Source: Chondrus crispus (lineage: Eukaryota; Rhodophyta; Florideophyceae; Gigartinales; Gigartinaceae). From it: a DNA stretch of 64,000 bases. A program made the position numbers and the translations under genes. The stretch lies in contig NW_005178495.1 of NCBI RefSeq assembly GCF_000350225.1, forward strand, positions 279,160 through 343,159. Direction: 5' to 3'. Below are positions 54,867 to 64,000 of this stretch, piece by piece. Each line of letters starts with the position of its first letter. Positions within the stretch are counted from its first letter, which is position 1. The notes beneath the pieces were generated by a model. The model was not told the DNA's origin. It ran no database searches and saw only the letters and a program-made list of their open reading frames with translations.

Positions 54867-55540
54867 CGCAGAGGAGCCGCGCGTGCTGTATCCCGCCGTC
54901 CGGAGATGTGGAGAGCGCCACTGTATTCCCGTACCGACATCACCGCTCACGCGTGAACACTCCCTTCCTCAAACATTTATTCTCCAAAGTAGCGCCTCTC
55001 TAAGAGGCAATCCCTACCTTTCTCGAGAGAAAAAAACAGCCAAAGATCAACTGTACGTGCAGTGGGGGAGAAAAGGAGAAAAGGGATGGCAGTGTGAGAC
55101 TCCCATCATTCGCAAGACCGACTCACTGCTCCCCCTTCCGCGTTACACGTACGCCGCGCGACTCACCCCCGTCTTGACTTCGAACCACCGTCGTCGCACC
55201 CAAATCCACTCGTTCACTTCCGCCCCTTAGCAAATGCGCCATGCACGCATCTCAAACCACAGATCTACTTTTTGCATCCCGTCTTCGTTGCCCTACCAGG
55301 GAAAGTGAGTGACATTAAACAAAGGAGTGGAAACCGGCCTTCGGCCGCTTCCCACCCCAACTTATCACCTTCCACCACACCGCAACTACTCCCTCGTCCA
55401 TACCGCCCTTCGGAGCTGTCGAGACACCGCCACCGACCCGTAAACATGTTCTAGACAGCAAGCACACCACTCCTATTCCACTCCTTCCATCGCCTTTCCA
55501 GTTGCCCGTGCCCCACCTTTTAAACCTTACAAATCTTTCC

Positions 55541-55596
55541 CCCACCGCCGTGCCCCCACCGCCGTGCCCCCACCGCCGTGCCCCCACCGCCGTGCG
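55541..55596. repeat. 14-bp minisatellite, four copies
   Basis: CCCACCGCCGTGCC repeated four times, the last copy with a changed end. Confidence 0.9.
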
Positions 55597-55770
55597 GAAC
55601 CATCTATCCACGTCGCTGTACTTTCCGCAACGCCGGATGCGAACGCAAGCCTCCCAGAATTCGATCCTCTCCGCATACCGCCGCATGCACATGTCAATCC
55701 GCCGCCACATCTTGTCCCCTCCGACGTGCTTTTGCGCTGACATCTGATACCATCCAACTCCATTTCCACC

Positions 55771-55908
55771 GTCTTGGGCAACCACCCGCTGTTGGTAACA
55801 ACGCGGCAGGTGCGTTCGAACAAGTCTTCTAGCCGCTGACGGGGGCATGTCTTGGGCAACCACCCGCTGTTGCGTTCGAACAAGTCTTCTAGCCGCTGAC
55901 GGGGGCAT
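55771..55908. repeat. Tandem duplication, 78 bp and 60 bp copies
   Basis: Both copies run from GTCTTGGGCAACCACCCGCT to GCCGCTGACGGGGGCAT. The first carries an 18-bp insertion (GTAACAACGCGGCAGGTG). Confidence 0.9.
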
Positions 55909-56883
55909 CCCGGCCTTCACTATTTCTTGTCCATCCGAGAACATTCGAGACTGGTTACCAAAAAAAGCAAGGGCATGTCCGCGAAACGTAGAGCTTATGA
56001 TCGCACAAATCCCGACCCTCGCGACGGATCGATTGGGCATCGTCAAACAAGATATACATATCATAGAAGAGAATATTCTATGATGTTCAAGTCGTTCTAT
56101 TCTGGGAGTTCGACCTTATGACTCACCTGCGAACTTGCGCTGATAAACCCTCTCGAACGCGAACAAAGTTGTACGCACAACTTTTACAAAACGCAATCAT
56201 TTCCTCGCTACCATTCAGTCTGCAATACCTTGCGCCAGGCACTAAAGTCCCTCAGTTCTACCAATCCTATTGTCATGAACTCTGCGTTTGCATCCGCCCC
56301 TCCATGTCTTTTCGAGGGGCAAGTCATGTTCTCTCGAGGTTGAGGAGAACTGATACTGTCCTTACAAGATAGACACGTGCATAGATCGTATCCGTACACG
56401 TAGAATAGAAAGGTTTGCTGAGAAAGGAAAGAGCGAATTCTACACAGGGCGCAATCTAAATAAGACGGAATTACACACACAATTGACAGCGGCTTCCCAA
56501 TTGCTCTTTGACAAGCAGGTTGCTATGCGCGAAGTTGTCGGGGCGTAGTTGATAAGCAGACGAACAATAGGTCAATTGCTGGACGAAGCCATGTGGCAAG
56601 TTGAACCAATGTCTTTCAGGTCCAATATGCACACATCTTGATCAGTATAATACATTAAAGACGCTTGTATTGTAAGGGCATGGAATACGAAAGCTCACTG
56701 ATAGATATAAGTTTTGTGGTAAGCGAAACCAGAATTGGAGGTAGCCATTTATTGATGCACTTCACAGGTTCTCAAAGCACATTCCTAAACACAATAATAT
56801 CCCCGTAGGTGGGGGAAACATTACATATCGACTGAGGTCGTAGAAGCTCAGATAAAGCGTTGACACCGCACCAGACATCGTTC

Positions 56884-57324
56884 TTATAATTTTCTTCGAC
56901 GACATTCTCTTCGCACTTTTTCCATAGCCGAAATAGTTCTCCCCCTCTTGAAGATCATTCCCCTTGCTCTTTTTGTGCAGCCCCGAGTCTCTTCGTAATC
57001 ACCGCAAATTCGCAGTCGGTTGCATGCCCGGATTATATTGAGCTCGCTTCCAAGATGATAATAGCAGGATTCAACAGCCCCAGAAAGCGTTTTCGGCGAT
57101 AATACTTGCTTAGGTAGTAATGCTGAGTGTCCATCCCGTTCGAGAAAGAGACAATTGCAAGCATGAAAGTCCCCGTATCTCGCAAGTCTGCAAGGGTACT
57201 CGTCGGGCAGCTTCGGTTCCGAGGAGGTAACTTTGCGCCTTTGAATTACGGAAAGAGGAAGGGAATCGCTCTGATGAGTTGTTACGAGGAGAGTGAACAG
57301 AAAGAAGAGGAACATGCGCATCAT
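56884..57324 (-). CDS. Predicted small secreted cysteine-rich protein
   Basis: ATG 57322-57324 gives 146 residues. The start MMRMFLFFLFTLLVTTHQSDS is a good signal peptide, with cleavage likely near residues 20-25. The mature part holds eight cysteines (YPCR, HACNC, ESCYY, RACNR, RICGD, RGCTK, RECRR), an even number that suggests disulfide pairing in the secretory pathway, and ends in a basic tail (CRRRKL). I recognise no family. No neighbour explains it. Signal peptide plus paired cysteines is the only support, so the call is moderate. Confidence 0.45.
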   Translation of the reverse strand: MMRMFLFFLFTLLVTTHQSDSLPLSVIQRRKVTSSEPKLPDEYPCRLARYGDFHACNCLFLERDGHSALLPKQVLSPKTLSGAVESCYYHLGSELNIIRACNRLRICGDYEETRGCTKRARGMIFKRGRTISAMEKVRRECRRRKL

Positions 57325-60300
57325 GATGGAGAAGGAGGACACTGAGAGAGAACGTTTAAAGACGCTGCGTAGACGTTGGAGGGAGGCACAGGTTCGTGTG
57401 GAAGAATTGCGAACGGAAGATGAGGGAACGTTTATATAGGCGGGCATTATCAGGCCCTCTTACCTCTTCTGCCGATCTCGTTACCTTTAATGTCCCCATG
57501 AAATGCCATCCGATTTCTGCAAAGACTTCTCACATGACTAGTAGACTCTTCATGGGCCTCAAGGGCTGTGTGTATATTTAGATCCCTACGGATACATGCC
57601 ACCCACACGTGGCAAATGGCCATTATACTTGGTGATGGGGGGCGGTTTGAAAATTGCCCTTGTACAGTATTGGGGAAACACTGCACCTTCCATTTCAGGA
57701 TAGAGGTGGCCAGAAGGCATACAACGAGGTTGTATCGGAAGCTGCCGTGTGACAGAAGGGCTGCTCGCAACTTATTCTTGCAGACGCAACAGTTTACGTC
57801 ATACAGGAGGCACTTTTAAGGTCGGCGAGCATAGCATGAAAACATACTGTGAAGCAGGTCAGGCAACCCAAACACAGCTGCTTTTAGTTTCAAGACCCAC
57901 AACTGAGTTGAAAAGAGACGCAGATCCCTCGTGTATGCGCCTCGTTTCATTAACCATTCACTGCCAGGTTGAAACTTGGTGTACGTTACACAAGGCGCAG
58001 AGTTTCTAAAAACCAGAGAGCATTGATCTCCATACTTGTCCGGAGCGCGGTATGTACATACGTGCAGCGTTGTATCTTAGTACTTATGGTTGCTCATCTG
58101 CCATCTCGAATGTTTACATTTCGGGTCTTAGCTCTGTTGTAAATAAAGACGGCATGTTTTGGGGTACTTGTAAATAGAACGAAGTCCTACAGATGTCCTT
58201 CATCCCGAGTGGGACTCACGGCGAGTGGATAGCTCCATTCGGAAAATTGATATTCGATACCATAGTATTGACCTTTTTGCGAGATGAAAATGACTCATGC
58301 ACACCATTCCTTCTACGAGGGCAGAGTCTCGTTTGATCATTACTTCTTCCGTACCTTGTGTATGGGTACTGTTGAAGTGGTCAGTATTTCTCCTCTCTTG
58401 CATGTGCAACACGTCATCGAATAAATGTGAGAGGCTTCCACTGCAACATTGTGGTCCCGTCATCCAGTTTTCGCATGTTTCCATTGGTTCCGTATAATTT
58501 TGATGGAGTTGGCCTTGCTCATAGGTACCGGCATGGTGTGCTCGACGCGAATTCCCATCGTTTTCTGGAGTTGTCAACGACCACTTATCCGCACAGGCCG
58601 TCAAATATTGTAGAACTCATTTTAGGGCATCTGGGATTTCGTATGCTGACCAAGCGTCATATCACTCCAAGGGCTGATTACTGCTCACCGCACTATTCGA
58701 CTACTGCTCTGGACGACTCCCCGCCCTTGTGGTCCTTTTGGACTTTGAATGACGCGTGCACGTGTAAGAGAGTCTTCTTCGCTGAAAAAGAATTATTTCC
58801 AAGAAGAAAATGGCCACGAAGACTTGAGACGGTGAATGATCGAAACAGAAGGAGAGAGAAAAGATTCGCAAGGCAAACTAGCGCGATATTTAATTCTTTA
58901 CCATGAACATAGACCTTCGAAAGACATGTCAATCTTAGTCGTCCTACGGATTCGTTACAAACTGTATTGTGCCAAAAGCACGGTAGATGTTTACAGCACA
59001 TACTGTGAGGTATAAAATTGACAAATATGTTTCCCATTTGTTACCCTTTACAAAGGTTCTCACTCTTTGCGCATGTGCAAGGCCTCCCGCAGTAGCCCTG
59101 ACTGGATGTCGAGACAATTTCTTACATTTTACGGCTCTCTTCGACATGATAGACAAGATATTTATATATGTCAAAATGGAAAAGAGAGTATGAAACCAGT
59201 TTTGCTTTTTTCTGACATATACTTTCCTGCGTTGTATGAGGAACTAAGAAATCTCCCTTTACAGTAATACAGTTGCATCTTCATGTTCTATAACAACCAT
59301 TTGACCTAAAATGTGGGTTACGGAAAACAGCCCTGCTCTGCACGAAATTATTTGCGGAACAAAAGGTCATATCCGTGAAAACAGAAGAGCGAACTGTATA
59401 TTTACAGTCTTGTCATTACCTATCGTGATGTTGCGCCTCATCGAAGCCGTACAGCACCGTCAAAAGTACAGTACGTAGTGCTGTAGAACTAAGGCTCAAT
59501 AAAGAGTGTCAATAAAAATTCATTGCTCGTATACGACATAAAGAAGTTAATCTCGAGAGGGCACGAAAGTGGAGACCTTTCCAGCCTTTCGCTCCTTTCA
59601 CTACCTGGCAAGGGTTTCGACCGCCGGTGTCCCCTATCGTCCGGAGAACGAAGGCATGGCACGGAGATCGAAACCAAGGCGGGCGAAAGCACCTGTGTGC
59701 CACCTGTTCTCACGCATATTTTAGGGGATAGTTCCTGTCTATCATACTGTATGTACTTAGAAACTGCATCGAGATTCGGTTCTTGCATCGGTGAGGACTG
59801 TAACTTGACCCATCAATTCTGGCAACGATTCATTCGATACCCTGTTGAATGCTCGGTCGCAGGATGGGTAAGTACCCGATTTGTGATGCCTCTGCTCTTC
59901 TTCATTGTCGCACTTCGTATGCAGTCGCTGTTTCATCGAATTCACTCATACAATAGATGCGATTTTGCCATTTTGCGAGAGGAAGTCGGTCTTGTGCCCA
60001 GGGGACAAGCTCATTCTGTGTTCCTTCAAGCAGAAGCTTGTATACGGAGAGAAAACATTTTTGTAACCCCATTTCTACATCTACACATTCAATCGCAAGA
60101 CATTATGACAAAATCTTTCACACATGACCGTGAATTTCAGCTCCTTATTATTCGGAGATGGTTCACAGTCAAACTTTCGAAGAACCGCAGTACACTATTT
60201 TAATCGACTGTGAAACAAACTGCCAAACAGTTACGGCTTCATCGTGAGGAGCGCATACGTCTCTCTGTCCCAGCGTGTGTTGGAGCATCCGCCGCACAAC

Positions 60301-60678
60301 GCATGGGTAGAGCGTCTCTGTATAGGGTAGTAACGATTCATGACAAGAGTTGTCACACTGGGGGAGTTACCATCGGATGATTTATTCGGGAAATAAGTCC
60401 GCACCATTGTCCAGGACACAATTGATGTAAAATATCGGCTCCCCTTGCGAGGCACAGGGATGTACGAGCCTTTGCGCCGCGCAAGCCGGTGCATGTGCAA
60501 AATCTTCACGTTCAAAGATGGTATTCCGTACGCGTGAGACGGGTACATCCAAAGAATGCCGTGTACAGTAGTGTCCCGTGTACACACTGGGTTAAGGTGC
60601 GTGCGCGAGTGTCATATGTATGTGCTCCGAGAGGTCGATCGCTCTTTTGATCCGCAACGCCACGTCAAAACTATGTCA
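57325..60678. other. Intergenic, no gene recognised
   Basis: A+T-richer DNA with scattered frames, the longest being plus 59523-60203 (226 codons, no domain, poor composition) and plus 58427-58906. A block at about 58125-58185 (CGGGTCTTAGCTCTGTTGTAA, then TAAAGA and GGTACT) resembles the repeat at about 31889. The right end is the 3' flank of the PutA gene. Confidence 0.5.
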
Positions 60679-63600
60679 TCATTCCGTTACCAAGTTGCCG
60701 AACCGATGGCGAGTATAGCTGACAGACTGTTCACGAAGATAGTGTTGTAATTCCACTCGGCCACTAGAAACAACCTCGTCGTCGGCAACGTGAATGCCTG
60801 CCATAGTAGCACCACCACGTACCTCGTCCTCTATATTGCCGATGATTCGAAGTCGGCTTACTTCGAGTCCTGCCAACTTGTCAGCAAAACACGATGCGTC
60901 TTCTTCTGCTGCGTCCGACCAAGTCACATGAGCCACACCGCATCTTTTAATAGCAGCCTTAACACGCTGCACTTCAAACTTGTCGGCCCCAGCACTTATT
61001 CGAACGGCAAGCCGCTCAAGGGGCCGATAGCGGAAAACGTTTGTCTCATAAACTAGCTGTGAAGGGTCGTGGTCCTTAGAAAAATGAGATTCCCATGCTT
61101 CAACGTCACTCTGAAGGGCATGAGCCAACCATTTCTTGTCTCTCTTGACTTTGTCCGTCTTGAGGCCGAATTGCATCACATAGTTGGGACCTCCAGCCTT
61201 TGCTCCAGGTCCGACCACCGATGCTTTCCAACCGCCAAAGCATTGGCGGCGGACGATAGCCCCAGTCGTGCCTCGGTTGACGTACGCGTTTCCAACTTCA
61301 ACGTTGTCAATCCAGTGGTCGATCTCTCGTAAGTCCAGGCTGTGAAAACCACCAGTGAGGCCATAATCCGTGCCGTTTTGAATTTCAAGGGCATTGTCTA
61401 GATCCTTGGCCTGTGCGATTCCCAGTACCGGACCAAATACTTCAGTCTGGTGAAACCATGAACCTGGTTGCACCCCAACTCGAACGCCTGGTGTCCATAA
61501 GCGGCAGTCTTTGTGCGCGTCCAAGCATTTTGGCTCTGCGAGCCACTCTTCGCCAGGTTCCGTTGTTGTCAACGCGCGGGACAACTTTCCCTCTGGGGGC
61601 ATGATAAGAGGCCCCATTACTGTAGAAATTGATGAGGCATCCCCGACCTTGATGCTGTTCACAGCATCAGTTAACTGGCGCCGAAATCGTTCTGAATGGT
61701 AAACGTCCCCGATGCAAATGGCCAGACTACTCGCCGAACATTTTTGTCCGGTATTGGAGAACGCAGACTGGACCAGGTCGGCCACCGCGAGATCTATATC
61801 AGCAGCGGGAGAAATAACTAAAGAGTTTTTGCCAGAGGTCTATCCAGTTTTCAAGCGTGGCAAGCAAAGTGAAAGACGAGCAAAGAAGTTAGTCAAATGT
61901 GCAAAGCGGACGAGGTAACGTGATGTTACACGAGTAGTTTGGGAGTTAAGAAATCGCGTACCTCTGCATACAGGCGGATGTCATGCTTCCAGGACCGAAA
62001 AAGTCTTGCTGTCTCAGATGCACCTGTTAAGATCACGGCATCGGATTGCGTGACCAATTGCTTTCCAACATCTCTCTCTGAGCAGCGGACAAGATGGAAT
62101 GCATCTCTGGGTACACCGGCTTCCCAGATGCACTCTGCAACAATTTCCCCACATCGCGGCGTAGCATGTGACGGTTTATAAACCACGGCATTTCCAGCAG
62201 CTATTGATGAAAGGATTCCGCCGCATGAAATGGCGACTGGAAAGTTCCACGGCGCCAACACTGCGACCACGCCGAATGGCTCAAAGCCTGAGGGAAGCTC
62301 CTCACCCTTCATTCCATAGTAATTGGCAAAGTCAATGGCCTCACTGACCTCCGCATCTGCCTCCGCAAACGTTTTCGAGCCGTCAAATACCATTGCGTTA
62401 ATCAAATCCCCGCGTCGGCGCGCGAGGACGTCTGCTACGTTTGTCAAAATTGCGCGTCGTTCGGCTGCCGTCTTTCCCTGGCTCCAGTGTTTCATTCCGG
62501 CGCGTGCCTGTTTCAAGATCGAGTCAAGAGCTTCAACAGACTCAACAAGACTTTCCTCAGACACGGGCTTGAAGTGTTTCTGGTCCACGACATTCATGGC
62601 CCATGTACGGTTCTGGGGCAAGCAAGGATCCGTGTCTGGTTCATTGATGAATGTTGCGGAATTGGCAAGGCCTTTCATCGTCGAAGCAGAAGCCGGGGAT
62701 GGACGAAGCTGTCTCCGCCTCGGGCCGACAGAGACATCTTCCCTCTCTGCCGCCCTTTCAAAGCGCTCCCTCTCCATCTCAAACTGTGGCGAGCCGGCCG
62801 TGAGCGTTGGCAGCGACCGTAGAAAGTTGCCTTCCGATGACGCTTCCTCAAACCTTCGAAACAGATACGATATAGCCACATCGAAGTCCTTCTCCCGACA
62901 CACGGGCGTATAGAGCAGCATGCCGTGCCCCTTATCCGCAATGCGCGGCGTATGCGCCGGCGTCATCCCTTGCAGCATCTCAAACCCCACGCGCCCGGTC
63001 ACACCTCTCTCCTCGGCGAGCACGTGGGCGTACGCCAGCAAGAACAAGTTGTGACTAGCGACGCCAATCCTGACCCTGTCCAGACGTTCCGGTGTCAGTG
63101 CCCATTCGAGACAGCGTAGATAATTGGCGTCCGTCTCCTCCTTTGTCAAATACGGGGCCTGCTGCCAGCCGTGTATCGCGGCGTCCACGCGCTCCATCAT
63201 CAAGTTGGCGCCCTTTACCAACCTGATCTTAATCTGGCCGCGCCCGGGCCTCCGCTCCGCCCAGTGCACAAGCTCCTTGAGCGCCGGCAGGGCGTCTGGG
63301 AGATAGGTTTGCAAAACGATACCCGCGTCTAAGTCCTGAAACCTTTCCTCCTCCAGCAACCTCATAAACGCGGTCAGAGTAATCTCCAGATCATGGTACT
63401 CCTCCATATCCAAGTTGACCAAGACCTTTGGATTCGCGTGGACCGCGCGCTCAAACAGCGGCCTCAGCGACGCCAACACCCTCTCCAGGCTACCCTCAAA
63501 GTCCCATCGATTGAGCTGCGACGTAACACCAGAAACCTTGACAGACACATACTCCACGTTCTTCCCCGCCAGCAACTCAATTGCCTCTGCCCTTCTCCTT

Positions 63601-64000
63601 TGCGCCTCGCGCTCCCCCAACACGGCTTCACCAAGCAGATTGACATTGCCGCCGGCCTTGACGTTATCCACACGGCCCACAAAATCGCCCACGAGGGCCT
63701 TCATGCGCCACCTCGCGGCCGCGATGACGACGCCGGGCACCACGTACGACGCGTACGCGCCCGCGACGAGCAGGGCGCGGTCGAGCGGGCCGAAGAAGGC
63801 CGGCAGGCTGTCCTGCACTACGAGCGCGCGCAGCTGGCGCGCGGCGACTGCCGGGGCCTCCGGGCGCATGACGCGGTCGGTGAACTTCATGACGAATGAG
63901 GCGGCGGCCGCGTCGCCGGACAGCGCAGACGCCAGGCCGGGGTCCACCGCCGGGTCCGGCGTGGCCCATTCGGCGGCCAGGCGCACGGAGGTCTTGATGC
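60679..64000 (-). CDS. putA: Bifunctional proline dehydrogenase / P5C dehydrogenase (PutA type), 5' end outside window
   Basis: It oxidises proline to glutamate in two steps on one chain. Exon 1 (61962-64000) holds the FAD-dependent proline dehydrogenase barrel: VKVSGVTSQLNRWDFEG, VNLDMEEYHDLEITL, IVLQTYLPDALPALK, IRLVKGANLMMERVDA, GVASHNLFLL, FEMLQGMTP. It then holds the NAD-dependent aldehyde dehydrogenase (GVVAVLAPWNFP, VYKPSHATP, TGASETARLF). A 122-bp intron (61840-61961, GTACGC to GGATAG) interrupts between LYAE and TSGKN in phase 0. Exon 2 (60679-61839) continues with the nucleophile Cys in NTGQKCSAS, then EVFGPVLG and a C-terminal domain. At least 1065 residues are in the window. The barrel motifs resemble actinobacterial PutA most closely, unlike the separate PRODH and ALDH4 enzymes of most eukaryotes. 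It lacks any visible N-terminal DNA-binding domain. Confidence 0.93.
61840..61961 (-). other. Spliceosomal intron of the PutA gene
   Basis: GTACGC donor and GGATAG acceptor. Removal restores the family's ETSGKN block exactly, and the intron contains stops in frame. Confidence 0.9.

Larger units (their letters stand above)
54410..56883. other. Long intergenic region with repeats, no gene recognised
   Basis: It includes the ACLA promoter side. Visible structure is listed separately: duplicated blocks at 54531-54750, an inverted repeat at 54835-54866, a 14-bp minisatellite at 55541, and a tandem duplication at 55771-55908. Open frames are compositionally random. Confidence 0.55.

Noticed and set aside
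55315-56064. 249-codon minus-strand ORF
   Set aside because: Spans a 14-bp minisatellite and a tandem duplication; the apparent repeats in the protein come from these.
59523-60203. 226-codon plus-strand ORF
   Set aside because: No domain, uneven composition, no neighbour or signal supporting a gene.
1-64000. CRISPR arrays, bacterial operons, riboswitches and rRNA genes
   Set aside because: None seen; gene structure is eukaryotic throughout.

Overview
The window looks like nuclear DNA of an intron-poor eukaryote, most plausibly a red alga. This is an inference. It rests on almost intronless housekeeping genes with short GT-AG introns (73, 104 and 122 bp where I can place them), AATAAA-type 3' ends, a plant/algal-style separate ATP-citrate lyase A subunit, and a TNP2/KDZ-like transposase of a kind I associate with red algae. 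Two scaffold gaps are present (450 N and exactly 100 N), so two long open frames that read through N are assembly chimeras.

The left part (about 1-29 kb) is a graveyard of mobile elements. From left to right it holds: the pol gene of a dead Ty3/gypsy chromovirus (RT, RNase H, integrase, chromodomain), interrupted by a solo LTR with a CCCCG target-site duplication; about 4.5 kb of purine-rich DNA without a convincing gene; a long antisense ORF running out of a second LTR of the same family; a short Pus10-like fragment; a PIF/Harbinger transposase pseudogene; an unrecognised spliced or frameshifted ORF cluster; two Gag fragments behind two different LTRs that share the same primer-binding-site-like sequence; a SET-like fragment; a frameshifted TNP2/KDZ-like transposase (minus strand); a palindrome, tandem repeats and a foldback element; and the helicase half of a Helitron.

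The right part (about 29-64 kb) is a gene island. It contains an STMP1-like mitochondrial microprotein (+), glutamate 5-kinase (-), a protein start cut by the 450-N gap, a very large acidic helical-repeat protein (+), a Nup205/Nup192-type scaffold nucleoporin (+) cut by the 100-N gap, an unrelated acidic/proline-rich protein with VPDMPA-type repeats (+), a multi-RRM RNA-binding protein (-) head-to-head with an amino-acid-permease-like transporter (+), ATP-citrate lyase subunit A (-, tail-to-tail with the transporter), a small predicted secreted cysteine-rich protein (-), and a bifunctional PutA-type proline dehydrogenase/P5C dehydrogenase (-) running off the right edge.

Two genes bracket proline metabolism: glutamate 5-kinase makes glutamyl phosphate on the way to proline, and PutA oxidises proline back to glutamate. 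The PutA protein reads like the actinobacterial form and carries a spliceosomal intron, which suggests an old transfer that has been domesticated. The most novel-looking items are the antisense ORF at the LTR, the in-frame SET-like tail after a truncated gag, the unrecognised 15-16.7 kb ORF cluster, and the PutA fusion.
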